This document shows positions 6,696 through 14,097 of a stretch of DNA of 20,555 nt, in pieces. Made by a program: the position numbers and the translations under genes. A model generated the notes under the pieces. It saw nothing but the letters and a program-made list of their open reading frames with translations, ran no database searches and was not told the DNA's origin. The stretch is from the NCBI GenBank assembly GCA_022722495.1, contig JAIJLI010000014.1, positions 1 to 20,555 on the forward strand, written 5' to 3'. This DNA is from Dialister sp. Its GTDB lineage: Bacteria > Bacillota > Negativicutes > Veillonellales > Dialisteraceae. The stretch's first letter is position 1, and each line of letters starts with the position of its first letter.

Positions 6696-8240
6696 ATGAA
6701 AGTAACAAAAAGTACATTTAATCGACTGTTCTCCATTTTCATTATGGTGATGGCAGTTATTTTTGGTGTAAACGGTCAGGTGCTGATGGCTGAGGCTACT
6801 CTTCCTGATGGTGGTACTTCTGAGAGTGGTCACCCTGCGGAGGCTGGCGGTGCTCCTGCTGCTGGTGAAGCTGGCAATGGTGGTGCGGCTCGTCAGGATG
6901 ATGGTATCAAGACTGAGACCAAGGGTCGTGAGCACTTTAACGAGAAGGGCATTGAGTATTACAACAATGACATCAACGAGAAGATTACCAAGATTCGCCC
7001 GATGGCAACACCAGTGGATCAGATTTCCCGTTATGCCACAACCAAGTCTGCAAGCTCTTTTGTAGTTGAGTATTGGAGTATCGGTACTCGTTCTATCAAA
7101 ACTACCGTGACAGAGAATACAGAGGAGAGTACTGGAACATCTATGGTGTTAAAGGTAGAAGACCCTGAAATGTTCACGCTTGATGATACAATCCGAGTAG
7201 TTGGTGTAAAGGCGATTACCAATTATCAGGGTAAGGCTTATGCAGACATTACCGATGCTCCTACTCCTGATTTGCAACTTTGTGTGTGCGGTAAGGATAC
7301 ACAGGGCTTTCCTATTGTTTTCGCCACCAATGGTAAACTAGTCAGTAAGCAGGCTATCGGTATTCCTGCCTTGAAGCAGGGTCAGAAGTTAATTCGTATG
7401 GCGAAGAGCTGCGGTGAGTTGGACGTACAGACAGGTCGTTTCAACAACCTTCCTGCTGCTGATATTCAGTACTGCCAGAACTTCATGATTCAGGTGGAGC
7501 AGAGTACTTTCGACAAGATTGCTGATAAGCGAGTGGATTGGGATTTCTCCGACATCGAGGAGGATAGCATTTACGATATGAAACTTGCCATGGAGGGTAC
7601 TTATCTCTTCGGTGATATGGCTTGCATCAAGCATACTACAAAGAACAATTCGGCTCAGTGGTTTACTAAGGGTATCTGGTGGATGGCTGGCAAGGATATT
7701 GAGGTAGGTCATGTTGCTACTGCCGATGAGATCAAGAAGGGCTACACCAAGAATGAGCGAGTTATCACAGACTTGGAGCTGGTAGATATTTCCAAGGATA
7801 TGTTTGTCGGTACTGGTATCGGCAACAAGCGCAAGGTGGTTATCGCTGGTTCTGACTTCGTGAGTGCATTCAGTAAGATTGATTCTGACAAGTTCCGCTT
7901 GAAGGACACCGTTGAGGTATGGAATTTGAAGTTCAAGAGTTGGGAGACAGACTTCGGTGAGGTATTGATGATTCATTCAGAGTTGTTCGACCTCTTCGGT
8001 ATGAGTGACTGCGGCTTCGCTCTTGATCCTGAGTTCTTGGTGAAGAGAGTACACTTGTCTTGGACTCGTAACGTTCTCGACTTGAAGAAGGCTGGAATCC
8101 GTAACACCGATGCAGTAGTTATTCAGGAGGTTGCTTGTCTGTACTTGAAGTACCCTAAGGCACATGCTCGTATGCGACTTGCCAAGGTTCCTGATACAGA
8201 GGGCGCATCTGAGGCAGAAGAGACCAAGGCTGCTGCTTAA
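6696..8240 (+). CDS. Major capsid protein (HK97-fold expected)
   Basis: A 514-residue protein immediately after the scaffold and before a strong terminator, consistent with a highly expressed capsid gene. The body from about residue 65 shows a capsid-like pattern: an N-arm (GIKTETKGRE, then KIRPMATPVDQISRY), a long mixed alpha/beta body, and no enzymatic motif. The identity is inferred from size, position and the N-arm style. Residues 1-34 are unusual: basic start, a hydrophobic run (LFSIFIMVMAVIFGV) and an AEA site, resembling a signal peptide, followed by a G/A/E-rich linker. An internal ATG at 6786 (MAEATLP) would remove the hydrophobic part, but the AT-rich leader favours 6696. The mature form may be trimmed. 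Confidence 0.85.
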   Translation: MKVTKSTFNRLFSIFIMVMAVIFGVNGQVLMAEATLPDGGTSESGHPAEAGGAPAAGEAGNGGAARQDDGIKTETKGREHFNEKGIEYYNNDINEKITKIRPMATPVDQISRYATTKSASSFVVEYWSIGTRSIKTTVTENTEESTGTSMVLKVEDPEMFTLDDTIRVVGVKAITNYQGKAYADITDAPTPDLQLCVCGKDTQGFPIVFATNGKLVSKQAIGIPALKQGQKLIRMAKSCGELDVQTGRFNNLPAADIQYCQNFMIQVEQSTFDKIADKRVDWDFSDIEEDSIYDMKLAMEGTYLFGDMACIKHTTKNNSAQWFTKGIWWMAGKDIEVGHVATADEIKKGYTKNERVITDLELVDISKDMFVGTGIGNKRKVVIAGSDFVSAFSKIDSDKFRLKDTVEVWNLKFKSWETDFGEVLMIHSELFDLFGMSDCGFALDPEFLVKRVHLSWTRNVLDLKKAGIRNTDAVVIQEVACLYLKYPKAHARMRLAKVPDTEGASEAEETKAAA

Positions 8241-8278
8241 TGCAGGGCACATTCGGCAAATTATTCATTAAATAGAGA

Positions 8279-8308
8279 GGGGTGTGGGCACTAGCCCCAT
8301 CCCTTTTT
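8279..8308 (+). terminator. Rho-independent terminator after the capsid gene
   Basis: A G-rich arm at 8279-8289 (GGGGTGTGGGC) pairs with GCCCCATCCC at 8294-8303 around an ACTA loop, with one bulged T and one G-U pair, followed by five T residues. It sits 38 nt after the capsid stop. It probably limits read-through from scaffold/capsid into connector and portal genes, setting a high capsid-to-portal ratio. Confidence 0.88.
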
Positions 8309-8336
8309 CATAACACATATATAATAAGGTATAATC

Positions 8337-8744
8337 ATGTATAAGAAATATCAAGCTGGTACGGATTTGTCGTTCAGCGTTATGGTTGGTAACGAACGAG
8401 TGAGAGTTGTCTTCGAGGGTAAAACTATGGGTTGCAGTATCTATGGCACAAGAGACGAGAAGTTGCAGAAGGCTATCGAGTCTCATTATTGGTTCAATGA
8501 CAAGTTCTTCTTGGTGGAAGCCGTTGACGAGAAGAAGGAAGCTGCCGAAGCCAAGAAGAGAGCGGCTGCCAAGACCAAGAAGAAGGCGGCTGAGGAGAAG
8601 AAGACCCATATCGTGACAGACTTTGAGGATGCCAGAGACTATCTGGCTGAGACCTTCGGTGTGAGCCGCTCGAAGTTGAAGACCAAGGAGGACATCTTGT
8701 CTATTGCCAAGGAAAAGGGTGTTGAACTAGAAGGACTTGAATAA
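8337..8744 (+). CDS. HeH/LEM-like domain protein, head-associated (135 aa)
   Basis: There are three parts. Residues 1-60 form a small beta-rich domain (DLSFSVMVGNERVRVVFEG). Residues 65-88 are a K/A/E-rich helical linker. Residues 90-135 match the short helix-extended-helix (HeH/LEM/SAP-like) pattern: FEDARDYLAETFGVSRSKLK followed by KEDILSIAKEKG. HeH folds often bind DNA or protein partners in phage head proteins. It lies between capsid and connector genes; its stop overlaps the next start by one base (TAATG). A head decoration or minor head protein is likely; the exact role is not known. Confidence 0.7.
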   Translation: MYKKYQAGTDLSFSVMVGNERVRVVFEGKTMGCSIYGTRDEKLQKAIESHYWFNDKFFLVEAVDEKKEAAEAKKRAAAKTKKKAAEEKKTHIVTDFEDARDYLAETFGVSRSKLKTKEDILSIAKEKGVELEGLE

Positions 8745-9415
8745 TGAAGAAGTATGCTGTATCTGATTTGGTGAAAGAAGTGAAGGTGCTCTTGGACAGA
8801 AACCAAGAGTCTTCCGGCTTGCTGACTCCCGATGATACTGATACGCTCTCTCAGGCAGAACTTATCAAGAGTAAAATCGTAGATGCAGCAAGTATCATTC
8901 TTTCCGATGCGCCAGTAGATATGGTGGATGGAATCAAGCTAGACAACATCAGCGTATCTTGGGCATCGAAGAACAATGCTTATGTCGGTACGGTCTATAT
9001 GCCAGCCGATATGATCAGGCTGCTCAGTGTAAGAGCCAGCGACTGGAACCGCAATGCCGAAATCATCACCGAGAATGATGAAGCCTACAAGTATCAGGGC
9101 TGCAAATATGGAGTGAGGGGCAATCCTGACCGACCTATTGCGGCTATCATCCATACCAAGGGCGGTAGATACCTAGAGCTATATACGAGCAAATCGGATA
9201 GCGTGACGGTTGATTTCACCTATGTGGCTCAGCCGGAAATCATCACGGAAAGCAGTGGTGCAGGGTATATCAATCTACAGAGCAACCTGAAAGATGCTAT
9301 CCTCTATATGGCTGGCTATCTCACTTGCGTGAGTATGGGAGATACCGATACTGCGGCTGGGTTATTGGGTGTAGCCAGAAAACTGGCACATATTGTTGAA
9401 CCAACAACATCGTAA
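8744..9415 (+). CDS. Head-tail connector (adaptor) protein
   Basis: A 223-residue soluble protein just upstream of the portal. It has an N-terminal helical segment, a beta-rich centre (NAYVGTVYMPADMIRLLSV; GGRYLELYTSK; VDFTYVAQPEI) and a closing helical segment (NLKDAILYMAGYLTCVSMGD). The sequence order 'polar beta core, YVAQPEI, then a long helix of aromatic and alanine residues' is common in ring-forming adaptor proteins of the gp6/gp4 type that extend the portal and seal packaged DNA. Assignment rests on this pattern and on position beside portal and capsid genes. Confidence 0.65.
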   Translation: MKKYAVSDLVKEVKVLLDRNQESSGLLTPDDTDTLSQAELIKSKIVDAASIILSDAPVDMVDGIKLDNISVSWASKNNAYVGTVYMPADMIRLLSVRASDWNRNAEIITENDEAYKYQGCKYGVRGNPDRPIAAIIHTKGGRYLELYTSKSDSVTVDFTYVAQPEIITESSGAGYINLQSNLKDAILYMAGYLTCVSMGDTDTAAGLLGVARKLAHIVEPTTS

Positions 9416-9417
9416 TC

Positions 9418-11454
9418 ATGGCAAAGAAGAAAGAAAAAGCAAAGTTGTTGTCGCTGAGCAAGGTGGTGGACAGAGAGGAACTGGATAGCGTAAAAGCTTC
9501 CAAGAACCGATTCGACAAGCCATACGAGCGTGCCTTCTCCATCCTGCTGGAAGCACAACGATACTATAACAACATGGATAACTTACGAAAGCGTAGGGAG
9601 AGAAACAAGCGGTACTGCTATGGAGACCAGTGGGGAGACCTCATTGAAATCGAGAATCGGTGCGGCTTTACCAAGCGTATCAAAGAGGAAGACTATATCC
9701 GTGAGCAGGGTAGTGAGCCGCTCAAGAACAACCTGATCCGAAGGCTGGTGAAGAATGTGCTGGGTGTGTACCGCTCCCAGAGCAAGGAACCTACCTGCAA
9801 TGCGAGGGATAAGGATGAAAAGCGGTATGGCGAAACGATGAGTGTTGTGCTGCAATGCAACCGACAACTGAACCGAGAGACGGAAATGGATGCCCGAACG
9901 ATGGAGGAGTTCCTGATCAGTGGTGCGGCTATCTACAAGAAGAAGTATGGATGGCGAAGAGGTAGGTTGGATTGCTGGACGGACTACGTGAACCCGAACA
10001 ATTTCTTCATAGACAACAATATGAGGGATTTCCGTGGTTGGGACGTGAGTTGCTTGGGTGAGGTGCATGACATCACCATCGGCAACGTGCTTCGGGAATT
10101 TGCCAAGACTCCTGCCGAAGCAAGGAAGTTGAAGGAGATTTACCGACTGGCTGCTGACCGAGACTTCGTGATAGCCGACTGTACCCAGCGTTTCGGAGAG
10201 TTTGATCCGAAGACCATCGACTTCATGAATCCTGCCAATCCTTCACTCTGCCGAGTGATTGAGGTATGGCGCAAGGAGAGTAAGCCACGCTATCGCTGCC
10301 ACGACTATAACAATGGAGATGATTTCAAGATTGATATTGAGGATAAGGCTGATATTGTAGATGCTGAGAACAGAGACAGAATCAGGCGAGGTATGGCTGC
10401 TGGTATGCTGGAAGAGGATATTCCGCTGATTGAAGCCGAGTGGTTTATGGATGATTACTGGCATTTCTACTATCTTTCTCCTTTCGGTGACATATTGAGA
10501 GAGGGTGAGACTCCTTATGCCCACGGAGAGCATCCATATTGCTTCAAGTTCTATCCGTTCATTGATGGCGAGATTCATAGCTTCGTGGAAGATGTGATTG
10601 ACCAGCAGAGATATGTGAACAGACTGATCACGATGTACGACTTCATTATGAGGGCGAGTGCCAAGGGTGTGCTGCTCTGTCCTGAGGATTGTCTGCCGGA
10701 TGATATGAGCTGGGATGATTTCTGTGACGAGTGGAGTAGATTCAACGGAGTGGTAAGATACAAGTCGAACAAGAGTGGTCAGGTTCCTCAGCAAGTAGCC
10801 AACAACTCAACGAACATCGGTATCGGTGACTTGCTCAACTATCAGTTGAAGTTCTTCGAGGATATTTCGGGTGTAAATGGTGCGCTGCAGGGTAAACCAG
10901 GAGTATCGGGTACGAGTGGTTCGCTCTATGCCCAGCAGACACAGAATGCTACCATGTCGCTGCTTGACATCTTGGAGAGTTTCAGCCAGTTTATCATTGA
11001 TGGTGCTTACAAGACGGTGAAGAATATGCAGCAGTTCTATGATGTGGCACGCAACTTCAACATCGTGGGCAGGGCAGGACAGATTGTGCGCTATGATCCG
11101 AAGAAGATTCGTGATGTGGAGTTTGACATTAATATAACCGAGAGTACGGCTACTCCTGTATATCGTCAGATGGCAAACGACTTCCTGATGCAGTTGTGGC
11201 AAGCTCAGGCTATCACCTTAGAGCAGTTGTTGCAGGTAGGTGATTTCCCATTCGGTGACGAACTTCTGCAGTCGATATCATCCCAGCAGGAGGCTATCAA
11301 GAATGGTGAGACTCCACAAGGATTCTCTCCTCAGCTTCAAGCCCAAGTTGCTCAGGCATCACAGAGCAATCCGAAGGCTCAGGCGATGTTGCAGCAGATG
11401 ATGAGCGGTCAGGGAGTGAGTCCTGATGGACAGAATCCACCGCTGGCGGCATAA
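9418..11454 (+). CDS. Portal protein
   Basis: A 678-residue protein within the size range of P22/crAss-type portals. The N-terminal region has the typical opening helix and aromatic motif (ERAFSILLEAQRYYNNMDN; RYCYGDQWGDLIE), then PLKNNLIRRLVKNVLGVYRS. The clip/stem part is around residues 400-500 (VIDQQRYVNRLITMYDFIMR; QLKFFEDISGVNGALQGKPG), and a Q/A-rich C-terminal crown segment follows. The dodecameric portal forms the DNA channel at one capsid vertex, docks the terminase and later the tail. It starts 2 nt after the connector gene stop. Portal downstream of the capsid gene reverses the common portal-scaffold-capsid order. Confidence 0.9.
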   Translation: MAKKKEKAKLLSLSKVVDREELDSVKASKNRFDKPYERAFSILLEAQRYYNNMDNLRKRRERNKRYCYGDQWGDLIEIENRCGFTKRIKEEDYIREQGSEPLKNNLIRRLVKNVLGVYRSQSKEPTCNARDKDEKRYGETMSVVLQCNRQLNRETEMDARTMEEFLISGAAIYKKKYGWRRGRLDCWTDYVNPNNFFIDNNMRDFRGWDVSCLGEVHDITIGNVLREFAKTPAEARKLKEIYRLAADRDFVIADCTQRFGEFDPKTIDFMNPANPSLCRVIEVWRKESKPRYRCHDYNNGDDFKIDIEDKADIVDAENRDRIRRGMAAGMLEEDIPLIEAEWFMDDYWHFYYLSPFGDILREGETPYAHGEHPYCFKFYPFIDGEIHSFVEDVIDQQRYVNRLITMYDFIMRASAKGVLLCPEDCLPDDMSWDDFCDEWSRFNGVVRYKSNKSGQVPQQVANNSTNIGIGDLLNYQLKFFEDISGVNGALQGKPGVSGTSGSLYAQQTQNATMSLLDILESFSQFIIDGAYKTVKNMQQFYDVARNFNIVGRAGQIVRYDPKKIRDVEFDINITESTATPVYRQMANDFLMQLWQAQAITLEQLLQVGDFPFGDELLQSISSQQEAIKNGETPQGFSPQLQAQVAQASQSNPKAQAMLQQMMSGQGVSPDGQNPPLAA

Positions 11455-11484
11455 TGTTTAGTGATTATTGATTAATTTATAGTT

Positions 11485-11706
11485 ATGATAGCAGACAAGG
11501 AGAATAATCAGAAATGGTATGGCAATGGCAAGGACAATGCCGACCAAGGCAGCAATGCCAACAATGGTATTGCTACGGAGACCCAAGGCAGGGAAGACAA
11601 TCCCGACCTATACGAGAATGACGTACTCGGCAAGGTGGCGAAGCGCAAGAAGAACGACATCTGGTCGAGGGGTGGTGAGAAGAGAACTAAATTCAAGGAC
11701 GAATAA
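11485..11706 (+). CDS. Small protein with capsid N-arm and scaffold C-tail motifs (73 aa)
   Basis: A short, hydrophilic protein. Residues 28-37 (GIATETQGRE) match the capsid N-arm GIKTETKGRE at eight of ten positions. The C-terminus DIWSRGGEKRTKFK matches the scaffold C-terminus NIWERGNEKRTRIR, with IW, RG and EKRT conserved. Upstream is a low-complexity N/D/G-rich stretch. The ORF follows the portal by 30 nt. I recognise no named family. The shared motifs make it likely that it binds the capsid shell or competes with scaffold, for example as a minor capsid, portal-vertex or scaffold-displacing factor. This is inference from motif sharing. Confidence 0.7.
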   Translation: MIADKENNQKWYGNGKDNADQGSNANNGIATETQGREDNPDLYENDVLGKVAKRKKNDIWSRGGEKRTKFKDE

Positions 11707-11800
11707 AGAAAGGAGGTGTTTTATCGTAACTGTATTCTTCTGATATTCAGATGGCTACAGAAATCTTTGGGAGTTTATGGTGCTCAGCGCAAGATATATG

Positions 11801-11808
11801 TATCTTTG
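11801..11808 (+). promoter_or_regulatory. Possible promoter -7 box (TATCTTTG)
   Basis: TATCTTTG lies 32 nt before the start at 11840, the same leader length as at the other promoters. The GGATAA element is absent at the expected 24-bp spacing, and no clean TTTG lies 19-21 bp upstream, so this is a weaker or differently regulated promoter candidate. The 133-bp gap 11707-11839 otherwise holds nothing recognised. Confidence 0.45.
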
Positions 11809-11839
11809 CAGCATCATAAACTCTTAATTTTTATATATT

Positions 11840-12325
11840 ATGGATTTTGTAGATTTCGTTGATAAGTATCAGCAGGATATGACTCCTGAACAGATGTTGA
11901 GTATAGCCAAGGCTATGGGTAAGTATCTCTCATATAAGTTGAGCGATGTAGAGGTACATCACCTTTGTGCGATGGTGTATGGTGTATTAAGCGAAGAGCA
12001 TTTTGACAAGCACTTTGCTGATTATGCTATCAAGAAGATGTGGTACGAGGATGAGGATGGAACCAAGCACATGGCTCCTTTCTTTACGGACGAGGAGATA
12101 AAGAAAGCCTTTGACCAGCATAAGGATGATATTTCCGACTACAACATCTTTGACTTGGTGGTTACGATGAATCTGCTCAGAAGCGACCATCATAAGCTGC
12201 TGAAACAATATAGCAAGGATGAGGAGGAATTGAAGGAAATGGTGGTTATGATGGCTATCGAATACCTCCAAGACCCTGACTGCTTGCATCCTACAAGCAA
12301 GATATGGCACAACATTAACGGATAA
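11840..12325 (+). CDS. Conserved phage-type protein of unknown function (161 aa)
   Basis: An all-helical acidic protein. It contains the pattern HFDKHFADYAIKKMW, then EDGTKHMAPFFTDEEI, then YNIFDLVVTMNLLRSDHHKL, ending PTSKIWHNING. This resembles a family of helical unknown-function proteins in Gram-positive and Bacteroidota phages (DGTKH followed by a YN-x-W/F-D-x-x-V-T-x-N block). No catalytic function is known to me. It sits between the 73-residue protein and the lysis cassette, and its own stop codon GGA-TAA forms part of the promoter element for the lysis genes. A head-completion or DNA-handling role is possible but not supported by sequence. Confidence 0.7.
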   Translation: MDFVDFVDKYQQDMTPEQMLSIAKAMGKYLSYKLSDVEVHHLCAMVYGVLSEEHFDKHFADYAIKKMWYEDEDGTKHMAPFFTDEEIKKAFDQHKDDISDYNIFDLVVTMNLLRSDHHKLLKQYSKDEEELKEMVVMMAIEYLQDPDCLHPTSKIWHNING

Positions 12326-12357
12326 GATAATAGTTACGGGAACATATCTTATCTTTG
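12313..12357 (+). promoter_or_regulatory. Phage-type promoter: CATTAACGGATAA - 24 bp - TATCTTTG (lysis unit)
   Basis: CATTAACGGATAA at 12313-12325 is followed by exactly 24 bp and TATCTTTG at 12350-12357, 30 nt before the holin start. It matches 11 of 13 bases of the shared element. The final TAA is also the stop codon of the upstream gene. It drives holin, endolysin, spanin and the two following genes. Confidence 0.8.
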
Positions 12358-12387
12358 CATATTATTAATAATATATAAAGATAAGAT

Positions 12388-12651
12388 ATGACTCCAAACG
12401 TGCGTGAAGGATTGCAATATGGTGCAGCTATTGGAATGTTAGTGAGTGGTGTTGTTCTCACCTTCCTATCATTCTTTCTAAATAATTATGTAGTTTCGGA
12501 TGGTGTACTCTGGTACGTCAGCCAGACTTTGGTTTACTCTGGAGCAATCTTCGGAGTGAACATTTATTTCAAGACCAAACTGGGCAACTTTGAGAGTAAG
12601 GTAAAGGACGAACTCGCAAATATGCTGAAACAAGTAAAGGAGGGCAAGTAA
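12388..12651 (+). CDS. Holin (two transmembrane segments)
   Basis: An 87-residue membrane protein. Helix 1 is at about residues 13-33 (IGMLVSGVVLTFLSFFL), helix 2 at about 42-61 (WYVSQTLVYSGAIFGVNIYF), and a charged C-terminal tail follows (ESKVKDELANMLKQVKEGK). Size, topology and position directly before a muramidase-type lysis enzyme identify a class II-type holin, which opens the inner membrane at lysis time. It ends 2 nt before the endolysin start. The segment LNNYVVSDGVLWYVSQTLVY is in the style of Bacteroidota phage holins. Confidence 0.85.
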   Translation: MTPNVREGLQYGAAIGMLVSGVVLTFLSFFLNNYVVSDGVLWYVSQTLVYSGAIFGVNIYFKTKLGNFESKVKDELANMLKQVKEGK

Positions 12652-12653
12652 CT

Positions 12654-13202
12654 ATGAAGGTAACAAGAGAACAGATTTTAGAGATTATGCCGAATGCCAA
12701 GGATAAGGTGGATGCTTTCCTGCCTTACATCAACGGCTATGCCGAGGTTTTCCATATTGATACACCGAAGCGAATGGCGCATTTCTTGGCTCAGATAGCC
12801 CACGAAACCAGCGAGCTGAGATATACCAAGGAGGTGGGCAACAAGGCTTACTTCCACAAGTATGATGAGGGCAAGTTGAAGAATATGCTAGGCAACCTGA
12901 AAGATGGCGATGGCTACAAGTATAGGGGCAGGGGATTGATTCAGATTACGGGTAGAGCCAACTATCAGGCTTACCAGAAGAGCAAGTACTGCCGAGGTGA
13001 CATCATGGAGCATCCCGAACTGCTGGAGCAGCCATTGGGCGCAACCAAGAGTGCGATGTGGTGGTGGTGGAAGCACGGCTTGAATGAGCTGGCTGATAGT
13101 GATAGCTTCCTAGCAATCACCAAGACCATCAATGGCGGCACATACGGCTTGGAGCACAGACGAACATTCTTGAAGAGAGCTAAGGCTGCATTAAAGGTAT
13201 AG
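12654..13202 (+). CDS. GH19-family endolysin (chitinase-like lysozyme)
   Basis: A 182-residue single-domain enzyme. It has the glycoside hydrolase 19 signatures AQIAHETSEL (catalytic Glu51, with E60 a likely second acid) and YKYRGRGLIQITGRANY (residues 88-104), and a C-terminal KTINGGTYGLEHR motif. Phage GH19 enzymes cut peptidoglycan glycan strands. There is no signal peptide, so export to the periplasm needs the holin encoded just upstream. The spanin gene follows after 4 nt, completing a Gram-negative lysis cassette. Length is normal for phage GH19 endolysins. Confidence 0.93.
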   Translation: MKVTREQILEIMPNAKDKVDAFLPYINGYAEVFHIDTPKRMAHFLAQIAHETSELRYTKEVGNKAYFHKYDEGKLKNMLGNLKDGDGYKYRGRGLIQITGRANYQAYQKSKYCRGDIMEHPELLEQPLGATKSAMWWWWKHGLNELADSDSFLAITKTINGGTYGLEHRRTFLKRAKAALKV

Positions 13203-13206
13203 GCTT

Positions 13207-13671
13207 ATGAAGAAGTGGTATGATTCAGATGTATGGCAGTTGCTGATCTACATTTTAGCTATGCTGCTGGTAGCATTTCTTATGTCGGGATGCAAGACTT
13301 CCTACGTCCCGATGGAGAAATTCGTATATCGTGACGTAGTAAAATGCGATACCCTGCATACTTCTGACAGCATTTTCGTGCATGATTCGGTATCAAGTTC
13401 ATATAAGGGAGATACCCTTTTCGTTGACCGATGGCACAAGAAGGTGGTTGTGAAGACCCAGTATAAGGCAAGGGTGGATTCCTTCATCCGAAGAGACTCC
13501 ATCCCAGTACCCTATCCAGTAGAGAAGCAGCTCTCCAAGTGGGAGCAGTTTCAGTTGAAGTATGCGATGTGGTCGATGGGAGCGATGTGCGCCCTGCTCA
13601 TCATTTTAGGTTTAATCATCTATAGGAAACATAAGAATGGCAAATTTATCAATTTCAATTACAAAAAGTAG
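13207..13671 (+). CDS. Unimolecular spanin (lipoprotein with C-terminal membrane anchor)
   Basis: A 154-residue protein with a hydrophobic signal segment (LLIYILAMLLVAF) and lipobox LMSGC (Cys29), so the N-terminus should be lipidated and outer-membrane bound. A periplasmic beta-rich/charged region follows (IFVHDSVSSSYKGDTLFVDR), then a C-terminal transmembrane helix at about 119-139 (MWSMGAMCALLIILGLIIY) and a basic cytoplasmic tail. One polypeptide linked to both membranes is the u-spanin design (as in phage T1 gp11), which fuses inner and outer membranes as the last lysis step. Position after holin and endolysin supports this. Its last 35 nt overlap the next gene. Confidence 0.82.
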   Translation: MKKWYDSDVWQLLIYILAMLLVAFLMSGCKTSYVPMEKFVYRDVVKCDTLHTSDSIFVHDSVSSSYKGDTLFVDRWHKKVVVKTQYKARVDSFIRRDSIPVPYPVEKQLSKWEQFQLKYAMWSMGAMCALLIILGLIIYRKHKNGKFINFNYKK

Positions 13672-14086
13672 CATCTATGAGGAGGTGGCGAAGACTACCG
13701 CCTACATCGGTGGCAAGAGCTTGGATGCAAACGGCAAGAGTCTGTATGATCAAGTGTTTGTGACGGATGCAGATAGGGAAATGCTGGAAGGCTTTTGGAA
13801 TGATGCCATCAATGACGTTTCCGTAGCCTTGGAGAGTGTGCTTGCTACAGAGAAGAGTGATTCGGGAGAAGATGAAATCTTCGGACTGAGAGTAAGCTCT
13901 CTTTTTAAGGAGTCATTGGTGAAGACTTTGGAAACTACAGCTTTCAGCTATGTAGTAAATAAGATTGTAGCAGATTGGTGCTTAGTAGTTTCTAGGGATA
14001 AGTCAGAAGACTATCTCAGCAAGGCAAACGCTTTGCTGGTGAAGATGGATGCCATACTCTATATGCGTAAAAGACCAACAAGATAG
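13637..14086 (+). CDS. Structural-type phage protein, paralogue of next gene (149 aa)
   Basis: A soluble helical protein starting MANLSISITKSSIYEEVAKT, with TDADREMLEGFWNDAIND in the first half and AFSYVVNKIVADWCLVVSRD near the end. The start lies inside the spanin gene (35-nt overlap in another frame). The pattern of helix 'IYEEVAKTTAYIG', acidic 'DREMLE.FW..A', and C-terminal 'Y.V....ADW' is repeated more loosely in the following gene, suggesting tandem duplication. I recall similar pairs among structural genes of Bacteroidota phages but cannot name a function; tail or head completion is a guess. Confidence 0.7.
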   Translation: MANLSISITKSSIYEEVAKTTAYIGGKSLDANGKSLYDQVFVTDADREMLEGFWNDAINDVSVALESVLATEKSDSGEDEIFGLRVSSLFKESLVKTLETTAFSYVVNKIVADWCLVVSRDKSEDYLSKANALLVKMDAILYMRKRPTR

Positions 14087-14097
14087 GAGGGTAGGAT

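Noticed and set aside
6758..6765. TATTTTTG box inside the capsid gene before the internal ATG at 6786
   Set aside because: No upstream GGATAA or TTTG at the right spacing; a chance match in an AT-rich hydrophobic codon run is likelier, though it is mentioned with the capsid N-terminus.
11751..11819. 22-codon ORF before the 161-residue gene
   Set aside because: It spans the putative -7 box at 11801, has no convincing leader and no recognisable sequence.
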